Shown: positions 51,194 through 61,889 of the stretch, piece by piece
How the letters are laid out: each line of letters opens with the position of its first letter
How positions within the stretch are numbered: the first letter of the stretch is position 1
Assembly (NCBI RefSeq): GCF_029784155.1
Contig: NC_073692.1
Coordinates: 425,735,324-425,799,323 of the forward strand
Direction: 5' to 3'
DNA length: 64,000 bases
DNA from: Uranotaenia lowii
Lineage: Eukaryota > Arthropoda > Insecta > Diptera > Culicidae
The notes under the pieces: model-generated
Seen by the model: the letters and a program-made list of their open reading frames with translations, nothing else
Database searches by the model: none
What the model was told of the DNA's origin: nothing
Program-made: the position numbers and the translations under genes

Positions 51194-51693
51194 NNNNNNN
51201 NNNNNNNNNNNNNNNNNNNNNNNNNNNNNNNNNNNNNNNNNNNNNNNNNNNNNNNNNNNNNNNNNNNNNNNNNNNNNNNNNNNNNNNNNNNNNNNNNNNN
51301 NNNNNNNNNNNNNNNNNNNNNNNNNNNNNNNNNNNNNNNNNNNNNNNNNNNNNNNNNNNNNNNNNNNNNNNNNNNNNNNNNNNNNNNNNNNNNNNNNNNN
51401 NNNNNNNNNNNNNNNNNNNNNNNNNNNNNNNNNNNNNNNNNNNNNNNNNNNNNNNNNNNNNNNNNNNNNNNNNNNNNNNNNNNNNNNNNNNNNNNNNNNN
51501 NNNNNNNNNNNNNNNNNNNNNNNNNNNNNNNNNNNNNNNNNNNNNNNNNNNNNNNNNNNNNNNNNNNNNNNNNNNNNNNNNNNNNNNNNNNNNNNNNNNN
51601 NNNNNNNNNNNNNNNNNNNNNNNNNNNNNNNNNNNNNNNNNNNNNNNNNNNNNNNNNNNNNNNNNNNNNNNNNNNNNNNNNNNNNNNNNNNNN
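51194..51693. other. Assembly gap, 500 N, inside gene D exon 2
   Basis: Exactly 500 N. Left edge is coding; right edge is close to a T-rich 9-bp repeat. Confidence 0.99.
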
Positions 51694-51732
51694 TGTTCAA
51701 TATTTGGTACCTGTTCAATAACTAGTGCTTCT

Positions 51733-52010
51733 ACCCTAATTTTTGTAATTTTTGAAATTTTTGTAATTTTTGTTATTTTTGTTATTTTTGTTATTTTTGT
51801 AATTTTTGTAATTTTTGTAATTTTTGTTATTTTTGTAATTTTTGTAATTTTTGTAATTTTTGTAATTTTTGTATTTTTTGTCATTTTTTATTTTTGTCAT
51901 TTTTGTTTTGTTTGTCATTTTTGTAATTTTTGTATTTTTTGTAATTTTTGTAATTATTTTTAATTTTTGTAATTTTTTGCATTTTTGTCAAGTTTGTCTT
52001 TTTTTATTAT
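51733..52010. repeat. Inverted, diverged relative of the 9-bp satellite
   Basis: Plus strand reads TTTTTGTAA repeated about 25 times with TTTTTGTTA and TTTTTGTCA variants. On the minus strand the unit is TTACAAAAA, one base from TGACAAAAA. It is thus the same repeat type in opposite orientation and more degenerate. Confidence 0.7.
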
Positions 52011-52149
52011 TGTCATTTGTGTCTTATTTGTCGTTCTGTTAATTGTGTTTTTGTCGAAGTTTTCAACATTTTTTTTTTCCATTTTCTTAAACAAATTTCT
52101 TCTGATTTTCACTAACTTTGATTATTTTTAGGGTTTTTTTTTCTTGCAG

Positions 52150-52205
52150 ATGAGTATGTCAGGTTGTTTAATCTCCTGAACGGCGGAGTATTGATTCCTG
52201 TTGAG
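52150..52205 (+). other. Possible orphan exon of 56 bp
   Basis: A strong acceptor (T-tract then CTTGCAG) precedes, and GTGAGG follows, a 56-bp open stretch reading EYVRLFNLLNGGVLIPVE in one frame. No neighbour exon was found and the peptide is not recognised. It might belong to a transcript partly inside the gap at 51194-51693. Confidence 0.15.
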
Positions 52206-52669
52206 GTGAGGATATTAGGGGCATTTTACAAAAGAATCATATTATACAAAAAAAAAAAATGAGAGAAAGAAAAATAAAAATAAAGGAAAAACTACGAGAA
52301 ATGACAAAATAAGAAAAGCAACTAAATGAAAACACGATACAGAAAGGAAACAATTAAAAATAAAAATCCTATTAAAAAAAGAGAGTCACACTAGAAAGAA
52401 ATACAGAAAGACTGGCGAACAAGAATGAAAAAGAAGTAATGGAAAGGAAAACAAGTAGGCAAAAATAAGTTGGTTTTACACTTATCTTTGCTGTCTACTG
52501 CTGTGAACAACCTGGAAGCATGTTTTGATAAACAATTTACAGTATAAGTCAAAATCTTTCCACTTGATCAACAATGAGCGTCTTATAACGTTCCACCAAG
52601 CCAGAGTAGTTAGTCTAGCCTTAGTGCTAGTTCAGTTAGCATACTTCAGAAGAACTCTTTTCTCCCGAG
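52206..52669. other. Intergenic DNA upstream of the GMC-like gene
   Basis: 52230-52460 is strongly A-rich on the plus strand, probably decayed simple repeat. The probable 5' UTR of the next gene starts near 52560. No coding exon is recognised. Confidence 0.35.
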
Positions 52670-55600
52670 ATGTTGAAGTCTACGTGCTTAGTTCTGTGTT
52701 GCCTTATCCTAATCACTTTGGCTGATGGCGCTAGTGATCCGGATGAGAAAAGTCCGAAGCATAGAATCGTTCTGAATGATTCCTACCGCTTCCTGGTTCT
52801 CGGGAGTGATCACGTGGCACGAACTGTTGGAATGTTTTTGGCCCAGAAAAATTTGGATCACCAAGTTTTGGTACTCCAATCAGCTCGATGTGATTTGTCA
52901 ATGGGGGGAGGTGAAAAATCTTCGGCATCAATTTTTGCTGAACGGGTTGCCGACACATTCGTCGAATGCGCTCAAAGGACAGGATTCAAGGTGAATGAAG
53001 CTTTTGATCCAATCCGGGGCCAAATTGGGATTGTTCGGCATAATCGCACAGTTTTGGGCTCTGAACAACAAACGCTTCTGGCTATGGACCCAAATTTAAA
53101 GCTGCTGACAGGCGTGAATATTGTGAGACTGTTATTCAATCACGGTAAGCTCATGGTTAAACCTTCTAAGATACAGTAATAAATGGAATCATATGGACTT
53201 TTGCACTTACTTGCTGAGCCTTAGTTAATAACAATTATGTAAAAATCTCAAAATTTTTGTCTATAGCCTCCGGTTCAATCCTGGGAGCCGAAATCGAGCT
53301 GAACAATGCCACTCAGTATATTTATGCCGAGGAAGAATTGATTATTGCCGGTAGATGTTTGAATGATTACGATCATCTAGCACGTGGCTCGATCGTTGCT
53401 AGAGACACATATTTGAAATTACTTCAAAGCACCCCACTAGATGTTAGTTGGGGTAGTCCCTTGGTGGCTCCAATATTTTACATTCATACAATCCAAACAT
53501 TGGATGATAATTCAAACCCAACCGTTTTGGAACCAGAACTGTTGCTCAGCGTATCTAGACATCATACTCCGGGTCACATCGACGATGAACCGAATACTAA
53601 AATCAACCTGATCATGGGAAATGCCAACCTGGAGAATCATATTTGGCTCGGGTTCGTTCCATCGATAATTTCGGATGATATCGCCTATCAACCGGATCAC
53701 GAGGATACTGTCCAAATGCTTTCGTACTTGCTCAAATTAATTGCCACCAACATCACCGACTGTGAAGCCTTCAGACAGCTAGAAATGACTCCGTTAGACC
53801 ATCACATCCTCGAGTGCAAAAGCTACGTTGGAAGCTCCCAGTACTGGACTTGTTATGCTGACGTCAGGTTGAAGCGGTTTGAAAAGGTCAGTACTTTTTG
53901 GTGAATCGGTCTCTCGCTCTGATAAATTTAGAACGAAGTTTTTTTCGGAGGGCAGCGTTACTATTATTATCTTTGATTCAGCTAAAATAGAATTTAAAAA
54001 AATAACAAAAATGACAAAAATGACAAAAATGACAAAAATGACAAAAATGACAAAAATGACAAAAATGACAAAAATGACAAAAATGACAAAAATGACAAAA
54101 ATGACAAAAATGACAAAAATGACAAAAATGACAAAAATGACAAAAATGACAAAAATGACAAAAATGACAAAAATGACAAAAATGACAAAAATGACAAAAA
54201 TGACAAAAATGACAAAAATGACAAAAATGACAAAAATGACAAAAATGACAAAAATGACAAAAATGACAAAAATGACAAAAATGACAAAAATGACAAAAAT
54301 GACAAAAATGACAAAAATGACAAAAATGACAAAAATGACAAAAATGACAAAAATGACAAAAATGACAAAAATGACAAAAATGACAAAAATGACAAAAATG
54401 ACAAAAATGACAAAAATGACAAAAATGACAAAAATGACAAAAATGACAAAAATGACAAAAATGACAAAAATGACAAAAATGACAAAAATGACAAAAATGA
54501 CAAAAATGACAAAAATGACAAAAATGACAAAAATGACAAAAATGACAAAAATGACAAAAATGACAAAAATGACAAAAATGACAAAAATGACAAAAATGAC
54601 AAAAATGACAAAAATTACAAAAATTACAGAAATGACAAAAATGACAAAAATGACAAAAATGACAAAAATGACAAAAATGACAAAAATGACAAAAATGACA
54701 AAAATGACAAAAATGACAAAAATGACAAAAATGACAAAAATGACAAAAATGACAAAAATGACAAAAATGACAAAAATGACAAAAATGACAAAAATGACAA
54801 AAATGACAAAAATGACAAAAATGACAAAAATGACAAAAATGACAAAAATGACAAAAATGACAAAAATGACAAAAATGACAAAAATGACAAAAATGACAAA
54901 AATGACAAAAATGACAAAAATGACAAAAATGACAAAAATGACAAAAATGACAAAAATGACAAAAATGACAAAAATGACAAAAATGACAAAAATGACAAAA
55001 ATGACAAAAATGACAAAAATGACAAAAATAACAAAAATGACCAAAATGACAAAAATGACAAAAATGACAAAAATGACAAAAATGACAAAAATGACAAAAA
55101 TGACAAAAATGACAAAAATGACAAAAATGACAAAAATGACAAAAATGACAAAAATGACAAAAATGACAAAAATGACAAAAATGACAAAAATGACAAAAAT
55201 GACAAAAATGACAAAAATGACAAAAATGACAAAAATGACAAAAATGACAAAAATGACAAAAATGACAAAAATGACAAAAATGACAAAAATGACAAAAATA
55301 ACAAAAATGACAAAAATGACAAAAATGACAAAAATGACAAAAATGACAAAAATGACAAAAATGACAAAAATAACAAAAATGACAAAAATGACAAAAATGA
55401 CAAAAATGACAAAAATGACAAAAATGACAAAAATGACAAAAATGACAAAAATGACAAAAATGACAAAAATGACAAAAATGACAAAAATGACAAAAATGAC
55501 AAAAATGACAAAAATGACAAAAATGACAAAAATGACAAAAATGACAAAAATGACAAAAATGACAAAAATGACAAAAATGACAAAAATGACAAAAATGACA

Positions 55601-56195
55601 AAAATGACAAAAATGACAAAAATGACAAAAATGACAAAATTGACTGAAACCTAAAATTCGCGAAGTTGACCATTCTAAACTTGGAAGTTTAGTTTGTATG
55701 CAAGCAAAACTGTTGAATCCTATTTTTGCGTTTCCCATATCATACTTCCAATGTTTAAAATCAATCGCTTTTCAAGAATTGATCTCCCTTCTATCATTTT
55801 TAGGAAATCGTTAGTGATGACATAAAATTTAATGAATCTCTTTCTAATTTCCTTGATAGATCAAACACCCGGTCAGCAGGCAGATGGCCCGGATCGTCGA
55901 TTCAGACTATCGCATTAACGGTATCCGATCGCTGCGACTTTTGCCATTCGGACTTTCTACGCCCTTTCTCTGGACCCAGTTGGGCAAGCTGTTTAGCGCC
56001 GGCAGTGTGCCATTCGAACGATTGTCACCGGCAAGGTTCACGACCACTACTCAGGCGTCTGCTGGACAATTTGGGACAAGTCCCGGTACCCTGGAAGCCA
56101 CCACCGAGATCGAGGGCCAGAAGATAAACGCATTTGACCGATTGATTGCAGTGCTTAAGGAGCTAAAGGCAGCCAAGGGCTCTAATGTGGTGTAA
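52670..56195 (+). CDS. Secreted GMC-oxidoreductase-like protein, probably catalytically impaired
   Basis: Exons 52670-53144, 53267-53886 and 55860-56195 join in phase to 476 aa, shorter than the usual 570-620 aa. Residues 1-20 are a signal peptide. The order of segments follows the GMC fold: a Rossmann strand (YRFLVLGSDHVAR, 39-51), the TGFKVNEAF and PNLKLLTGVNIVRLLF segments, SGSILGAEIEL, ELIIAGRCLN, SSQYWTCY, and a C-terminal KHPVSRQMARIVDSDYRING stretch. Key positions are changed: the FAD motif G-x-G-x-x-G reads LGSDHVA, the flavin loop of about 100 residues after the first strand is absent, and H-P-V-G-T reads HPVSR, although His368 remains. It is probably a pseudoenzyme or diverged binding protein. 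Intron 2 contains 1.6 kb of satellite. Assignment to GMC is by motif order only. Confidence 0.75.
54002..55645. repeat. TGACAAAAA 9-bp satellite, array 3, intronic
   Basis: About 180 units inside intron 2 of the GMC-like gene, in the same orientation as arrays 1 and 2. Variants include TTACAAAAA pairs (54612-54627), TAACAAAAA (55026, 55298, 55371) and TGACCAAAA (55038). Splice sites of the host intron lie outside the array. Confidence 0.96.
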
Positions 56196-56269
56196 ATTGT
56201 AAAGTTATTTTGTTAGCTATAGTTAGCTTAAACAGGCATTTAGTTAAGACATATTTATTTTCAATCTTA

Positions 56270-57016
56270 TAAGGTAGATACTCTAGATTTCGACAGGAGC
56301 TAGTATTCGACAAATTTTTAATGAAAGGCTAAGCTTTCTATTTGGTGGCTTAAGCCAGTTATGTTCATATTTTTCTAATTTTGCTCTCCCACTTTAGTAT
56401 ACGTTGAATATATAAATTCTTCTTAATAAGATGTTGAATAAAAGTAAATCAAAGATTTAAAAGTAACACTCTAAATCAGCTATGAAATTCAATGGCATCG
56501 ACCAGATAAGAATGATTTTGAATCATGACAAACTCCCCTTTTATTCGATTAAAAACAACATAAAAGGAATCAACGGATGGATAGGGTTCTGAAATCAATC
56601 TTTTCGGTGATTTATTTTATATTTTTGCTAACATTTCATGTAATTTCAACTCTTTTTTTGAGCTGTCGAAAACTAGCGCTGAAAATTCACCTAATAATCT
56701 ATTTTTTGACACCCATCTTCATAGGTATGTAAAACTATTATGCAAGTACATATTCATATTCCTGAGCTAACAAAGCAGGTGGAAATATGCTTGTCGAAAA
56801 CTAAAACTTTTTGTGTCGAAAACTAAAATTGAATGTCGAAAAGTAGACCATCCAGAAGTTTTAGAAAAAGGATAATAAATCGTTGTTTTGAAACTTTTGA
56901 TCAATAAAAAAGGTAGAGAATGAAAAAAAATATTCTGATTCATATAACCATATATTTACATGGTTTTCTGAAAAAAAAACAATCAAAAATTGTCGAAATC
57001 TAGGTATTTTACCCTA
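56270..57016. mobile_element. TA-flanked MITE with CTAGATTTCGACA inverted repeats
   Basis: Left CTAGATTTCGACA (56283-56295) and right TGTCGAAATCTAG (56991-57003) are exact complements; similarity extends outward to TAAGGTAGATAC / GTATTTTACCCTA. The word TGTCGAAAACTA recurs inside (near 56664, 56792, 56812, 56833), as subterminal repeats do. It is non-coding. It lies 75 bp after the GMC-like stop codon. Confidence 0.65.
56437..56442 (+). terminator. Likely polyadenylation signal of the GMC-like gene
   Basis: AATAAA 242 bp after the stop codon, the first canonical hexamer seen. It lies inside the MITE at 56270-57016. Confidence 0.45.
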
Positions 57017-57495
57017 CTTAATATTATTTATTTAAATTGTTATTTATGATGAAAGTTTATATCGTTCTTTATATTTTCGTTTACTTTTTTAGTAGGTATC
57101 TGCTGTTTAGTACATGAGTATTAAGGGTCCGTCAAATTGACCCTTTTCAGTTATCAGAACATCTGGAGCCAAAATATGTGGTTAAAAATTTACTTGTGGT
57201 TTTAGTCACATTTTCAAAATTAAATTTATTTACCTGATTTTTGGTTTAAAGCTTTATAAGAAAAATGTTATATTTTTTTTGGCAGAAGTCGTTCTTTGAT
57301 TAGTCTTGAATATTTTGTCTCCATGCAATGCAATCAAAATTTCAATATATGGAATTTACTGTAAAATTTTCTGGCTACAACTTTGTTGAAGATCATGAAT
57401 CGATAAGAAAAAAGTTATAACGTCTTAAAAAAGTTGTTAAATGTTAAATCTCATTCCGCCAATAACTCAACAACGCGATGGGACTAAGTTTTGTC
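57017..57495. other. Intergenic DNA with a TTAA-linked palindrome
   Basis: At 57121 the sequence reads TTAAGGGTCCGTCAAATTGACCC, a TTAA followed by a GTCAAATTGAC palindrome like those inside the piggyBac-like MITE ends. No partner end was found. Otherwise nothing is recognised. Confidence 0.3.
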
Positions 57496-57689
57496 ACACA
57501 GTGGAATCGATGGGGAATACTTGAAAGATGAAATTCCAGTCGGAATAGTTCCTTCAAACCTAATAGAACTGTTTTTATTCCTATTCCCCTGCCATTTCCG
57601 CGATGAAAACCGGGGGAATCGAAATAAAAACAGTTCTAAAAGGTGGAACTTTATCTTTCACCATTCTCCATCGATTCTACCGTGTTACA
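57496..57689. repeat. Long imperfect hairpin (foldback MITE or hairpin RNA source)
   Basis: The arms 57496-57590 and 57611-57689 are reverse complements over most of their length, with a loop of about 20 nt. Matching blocks include GTGGAATCGATGG with CCATCGATTCTAC, GAACTGTTTTTATTCC with GAAATAAAAACAGTTC, and TATTCCCC with GGGGGAAT. It has no coding potential. Confidence 0.7.
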
Positions 57690-58213
57690 CATTTACGTTC
57701 ATTTTCACTTGAACTGTAAACTAAGCTTTATCATGAAAAGAATCTAGCTACAGTTACGAAACAATCGTACAACGTTATGAAATATTGTTACAAAAAAAAT
57801 TACTAAAGAGTGACTAAATATTAAGATAAACTTATCCACATGTTTATTAAGGGTTACCGCAATTTGAAACTCACCAGAGGCCAAGATATTACCTTAAATA
57901 TGGTTAAATTGTGTTTTTTTTTTCAAGTTTTCTCGATGGAAATCGCATATTTGAAAACTTTAAAATTTTATCCATGGTTTTTTTTTCTCAAAACTGTAAA
58001 ATTGATAACTGTCTGGTTTAGATAATATTTCTGAACATAAGGACTGTTAAGGACGTAATAACTTATTTTTTCTCTCTATTCCAATCGTTTTGTGTTTGTG
58101 CTATCTGATTAGAAGTTTTCAATAAGCCTCTTATGTCGAAACTTCTTTTGAATTGAATGAAATAAATACTCATAAAAGCAACTTTTCCGAACAAAATATA
58201 ATTTTGTATTTTA
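57690..58213. other. Intergenic DNA, nothing recognised
   Basis: AT-rich with no clear repeat or coding signal. Confidence 0.4.
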
Positions 58214-59215
58214 CCTTATTTATTTATTTTTTTATTTACATAGTATTCCGTCTTACGACATAACTTGACGAACATAATTCCTAAAATTCACTCGGTCCAT
58301 GGCAGCCGTTCTCCAATTTCTCGGGCACCCCACGTTCGCCAGATCACGCTCCACTTGGTCTAACCACCTCGCTCGTTGCGCCCCCGCTCGTCTTGTTCCT
58401 ACCGGATTCGTGGCGAACACTTGTTTTGCAGGACAGTCATCCGGCATTCTCGCAACATGTCCCGCCCAGCGTATCCGGCCAGCCTTCACCACCTTCTGGA
58501 TACTGGGTTCGCCGAGCTTGAGTCGAGGTTGAGTCGCGCGAGCTCGTGGTTCATCCTTCGCCTCCACACTCTGTTCTCCTGTACGCCGCCAAAGATGGTT
58601 CTTAACACTCGTCGCTCGAATACTCCGAGTGTACGCAGGTCCTCCTCGAGCAATATCCATGTCTCGTGCGCGTAGAGAACAACCGGTCTAATGAGCGTCA
58701 TATACAGGTTACACTTCGTGCGATGGCTAAGTCTTCTCGACCGCAGTTGCTTGTAGAGTCCATAGTAGGCACGACTTCCGCTGATAATTCGCCTCAGGAT
58801 CTCACGGCTGGTGTCATTGTCTGCGGTCACCAGTGAGCCGAGATAGACAAAGTCTTCGACTATCTCCAGCTCGTCGCCGTCGATCGTGACCTTGTTATTA
58901 CTGGACAAGCGGGTTCGGTCGGTCTCGGATCCGCACGCCAGCATGTACTTCGTCTTGGACGTATTAATCATCAACCCAATCCTTCCTGCTTCGCGTTTCA
59001 GTTTGCGGTAGATCTCCTCCACCGCCGCAGATGACTGCCGACTATATCAATGTCATCGGCAAAGCAGATAAGTTGACTGGATTTGTTGAAGATCATGCCC
59101 CGCATTTCGCCCACCGCTCGTCGAATAACACCTTCTAGCGCCACGTTGAACATCATGCAGGATAGACCATCACCTTGTCGAAGCCCCCTGCGAGATTTTA
59201 CCTTACAATACCTAA
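58214..59215 (-). pseudogene. 5'-truncated, frame-broken RTE-type LINE (reverse transcriptase C-terminal part)
   Basis: On the minus strand the sequence opens with the RT segment GLRQGDGLSCMMFN (near 59190), then the catalytic box FADDID (near 59050-59070), then KTKYMLACGS and DFVYLGSLVT, and ends with RIRWAGHVARMPDD and a C-terminal domain stopping at 58253. An AAAT-rich tail follows at 58214-58240. At least two frame breaks (near 59025 and 58530) and loss of the endonuclease and N-terminal RT part show a dead 5'-truncated insertion, as usual for LINEs. Confidence 0.85.
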
Positions 59216-60159
59216 AATCCGCGTGTTTTGACCTATTTTTTTTATCTTAAACAAACACACGTTAATTTCGATAAAAAAAAGCCGAAATTAAAAAAAGTGA
59301 CAATTTGCCCATCTTTCCGATAACCCCCCCCCCCCCACCCAAGCGGAAAAAAATGTTGCAAAATACGCAACAACGTTCGAAATTCTATAAAAATTAAGAA
59401 GCGTAGGACTTCATTTTTTACTTTTTTACATGTTTTACATTTTTTTACCTTTTACATTTCGAAAATTTCATGGGCACACGGGTTAAACATCTAAATTTCA
59501 GTATTTTTTCGATTGCAAATATTGAATATATTTGTCGATTTGTGGTCAGTTTTCTTGATTCTGCCTTTACTCGGCCTTTATGTTTCATCTTTATTTTCAC
59601 TATGAAGAATATGTAGGAAACTACCTATTTTCCTATAATAAATGAAAATCAATGGACGGAGCCAAGGCGGAAAAGGGAGAAAAGGGTCCAAATGTAGGAG
59701 ACTTCCGACTTCGAAGTTCCGTTTTTAGACCTGACATCACGAAACATTTGATTCAATACCAAACAAATCAATAAAGGTGCGAATTTTTAATTGGGCCATA
59801 ATTCAGAACCAATATTGATTACTTCTAACATTTTTGTCAGCTTTACGCAAATGAAATACCAGTCTGTAAACACAAAAAAGTTTCAGCTATTGTCTTGCTG
59901 ATAGAGCTGACGGGCAGTGGAAGTGATTAAAATATTCATATCAGAAATTTAAGTATTTGCAATCTTTAAAAAGCTGTAAAACTTTTTTATGATAATATTT
60001 GATTAAGGATAACATTTTTAATGAATACGTTTTTTTTTATTTTTGAAAAATCTTACTGTTTACAGGAACTTTAGTAATAGGTCCAATGAAAGGAACCAGT
60101 TCGAACACACACATAAAGGATCTCAGTGAAACTTCATGATTCTTTGAAGAGATCTAATT
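59216..60159. other. Intergenic DNA, nothing recognised
   Basis: AT-rich. A C-tract is at 59326-59336. No coding or repeat boundary is recognised. Confidence 0.4.
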
Positions 60160-60328
60160 TTTCTTAACTCTAAGGCGTACATCTTTCAAGGATATTATGG
60201 CTATCATCTTACAAATGCTAAAACCATCAGACCACAGAAAGAGTGCTATATATGCCGTGATCGGGATTCGATCTCATGGACTCTGACTTAGAAGACTGGA
60301 ACGCTATCCTCTAGGCCACGACCGGCGG
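60160..60328 (-). mobile_element. tRNA-derived SINE-like element, Arg(TCT)-like head
   Basis: The minus strand from 60326 reads a tRNA-like head with an A-box-like TGGCCTAGAGG, an anticodon loop CTTCTAA (TCT) and a B-box-like GATCGAATCCC ending near 60254. Acceptor-stem pairing is imperfect and no CCA or terminator follows directly. The sequence continues into an unrelated body, the layout of a SINE rather than a functional tRNA. The left boundary is approximate. Confidence 0.5.
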
Positions 60329-61315
60329 CGAAGTTCAGTGCCAAAATAGAAACAGTAGGTTCAATGATCAAAAGATCATCAATATCTTTGCAAATCTTTC
60401 AATAATGTCGAAACTGATGTTGAAAATTCTCATTGAAACTTGCAGATGAGATGATGAACTATAAACTTATTTTTTGATAGATATAATCTTCCCGTTCGTT
60501 CATGAGAAAAACATGATTATTTAATTCCACCGCTTAAAGAGTTCAAAGAAGGGCAACTAACCCTAATAAAACTACCCAAGAACTAACAACCTCCTTTTTT
60601 CATTATCTGTTGTTATATAAAGGTTACAGATTTCCTCTAGATTTTCTAGTTTCGGGGAAACTTTAGAAAATAAAGGAAATTTTACATTTTTTTTAGAATA
60701 TTAAATAGAATAGGTATAACTTTATCTTACATCACAAAAGTTCATTTTAGAGTTTGTGATATTAAATCTATATATATTTTTTAACACCTTTGTTGAGGGC
60801 TAAAAAATAAAATTTCGGGTTCAAGTTTCTTCGAAATTTCATGAAATTCCTAGATTTTCGTCGAACTGAAAAAAATTCAAGATGAAAACTTTTGTAAACT
60901 TTTCTTAAAATTCATTATTAGAGGAATAATATAAAAGTTAATTTTAAAAAATTGTGAGGTGCAGATTTTGCATGTTTTTTTTAGAATTTTCTATCAGCTT
61001 TTGTTTTTTTAGATAACTTTTGGAAATTGAATTTGAAAATTGAAAAATCATTAAATTAATTTGAGCACTTTTCTGAAAAAAATAACTGTTGAACATCACA
61101 AATATTTGGATTTGAATAATTTTTTAACTCAATTATCAATATTTCTGAAGATCGCTAGTGATTTTGACTTCTAAGAAAAAAGTAATTGATGTTTTTTTCT
61201 CGTCATTATTTTTCCAAATCTGATATTTTTAAAACAATAAGTCAAATATTTCGCCGTTTTCAACCAAGTTTTTGAATAAATTAAAATCTTCAATACGAAA
61301 TACTCGAAGTCATTC
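60329..61315. other. Intergenic DNA, nothing recognised
   Basis: AT-rich non-coding sequence. Confidence 0.4.
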
Positions 61316-61319
61316 TTAA

Positions 61320-61885
61320 CCTTCCAAAGCTGTTCACAAAATATTAGTTTTGGGGAAATTTGACCTGCAGTTTGTTGGTGTTAACCGATTTCAATGTTAC
61401 TAGAATTATTGTGTAGGAAATAATTAAGTCAAAATAAAGTCAATATATATAACCATAACCAGGTTAACGGAAATTGGCTTTAAAAGAAAAATGTCCTAAC
61501 AAACAATTTTGTTTTTACAATATTCATAACTTCTGACATCTTTGCTGCAATTAAGTCTTTATTGATTTTCGAAATTTTTGAGAATACCTTTATCCAACGA
61601 TGCATAAACAAATATGTTGGGGTCCAATAACAGTTTTGACCGATATCTCGAATCTTCCGTTAGAAAAAAAAATCACTTTAAAAACATCCCACTTTGGCTT
61701 TGCTACGCTGTATTTCATTTCTCAAGGAACCGATTTTCTAAACTTTAATTCTTGTTTTTTGACTATGATTTTCATAGAACATACTTGGTATTAAAAAAAA
61801 ACCCAATACTTTAGGATATTGGAATGATGATAAGGATGTTTGAAATGTTCGCTTCGGGTCATATTGACCCGAACAGCTTAGAAGG
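61320..61885. mobile_element. piggyBac-like MITE of a third type (TTAA target)
   Basis: Flanked by TTAA (61316-61319 and 61886-61889). Left end CCTTCCAAAGCTGTTC, right end GAACAGCTTAGAAGG: imperfect inverted repeats. GGGTCATATTGACCC lies just inside the right end and GGGGAAATTTGACC inside the left, so it also has a subterminal GTCA...TGAC palindrome. It is 566 bp and non-coding. Confidence 0.7.
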
Positions 61886-61889
61886 TTAA

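Noticed and set aside
53879..55654. 591-residue open frame starting in GMC exon 2 and running through satellite
   Set aside because: It reads through the intron 2 donor into array 3; the spliced exon 2 to exon 3 reading restores the GMC-like C-terminus.
60254..60326. Functional tRNA-Arg(TCT)
   Set aside because: Acceptor pairing is poor and the sequence continues into a SINE-like body.
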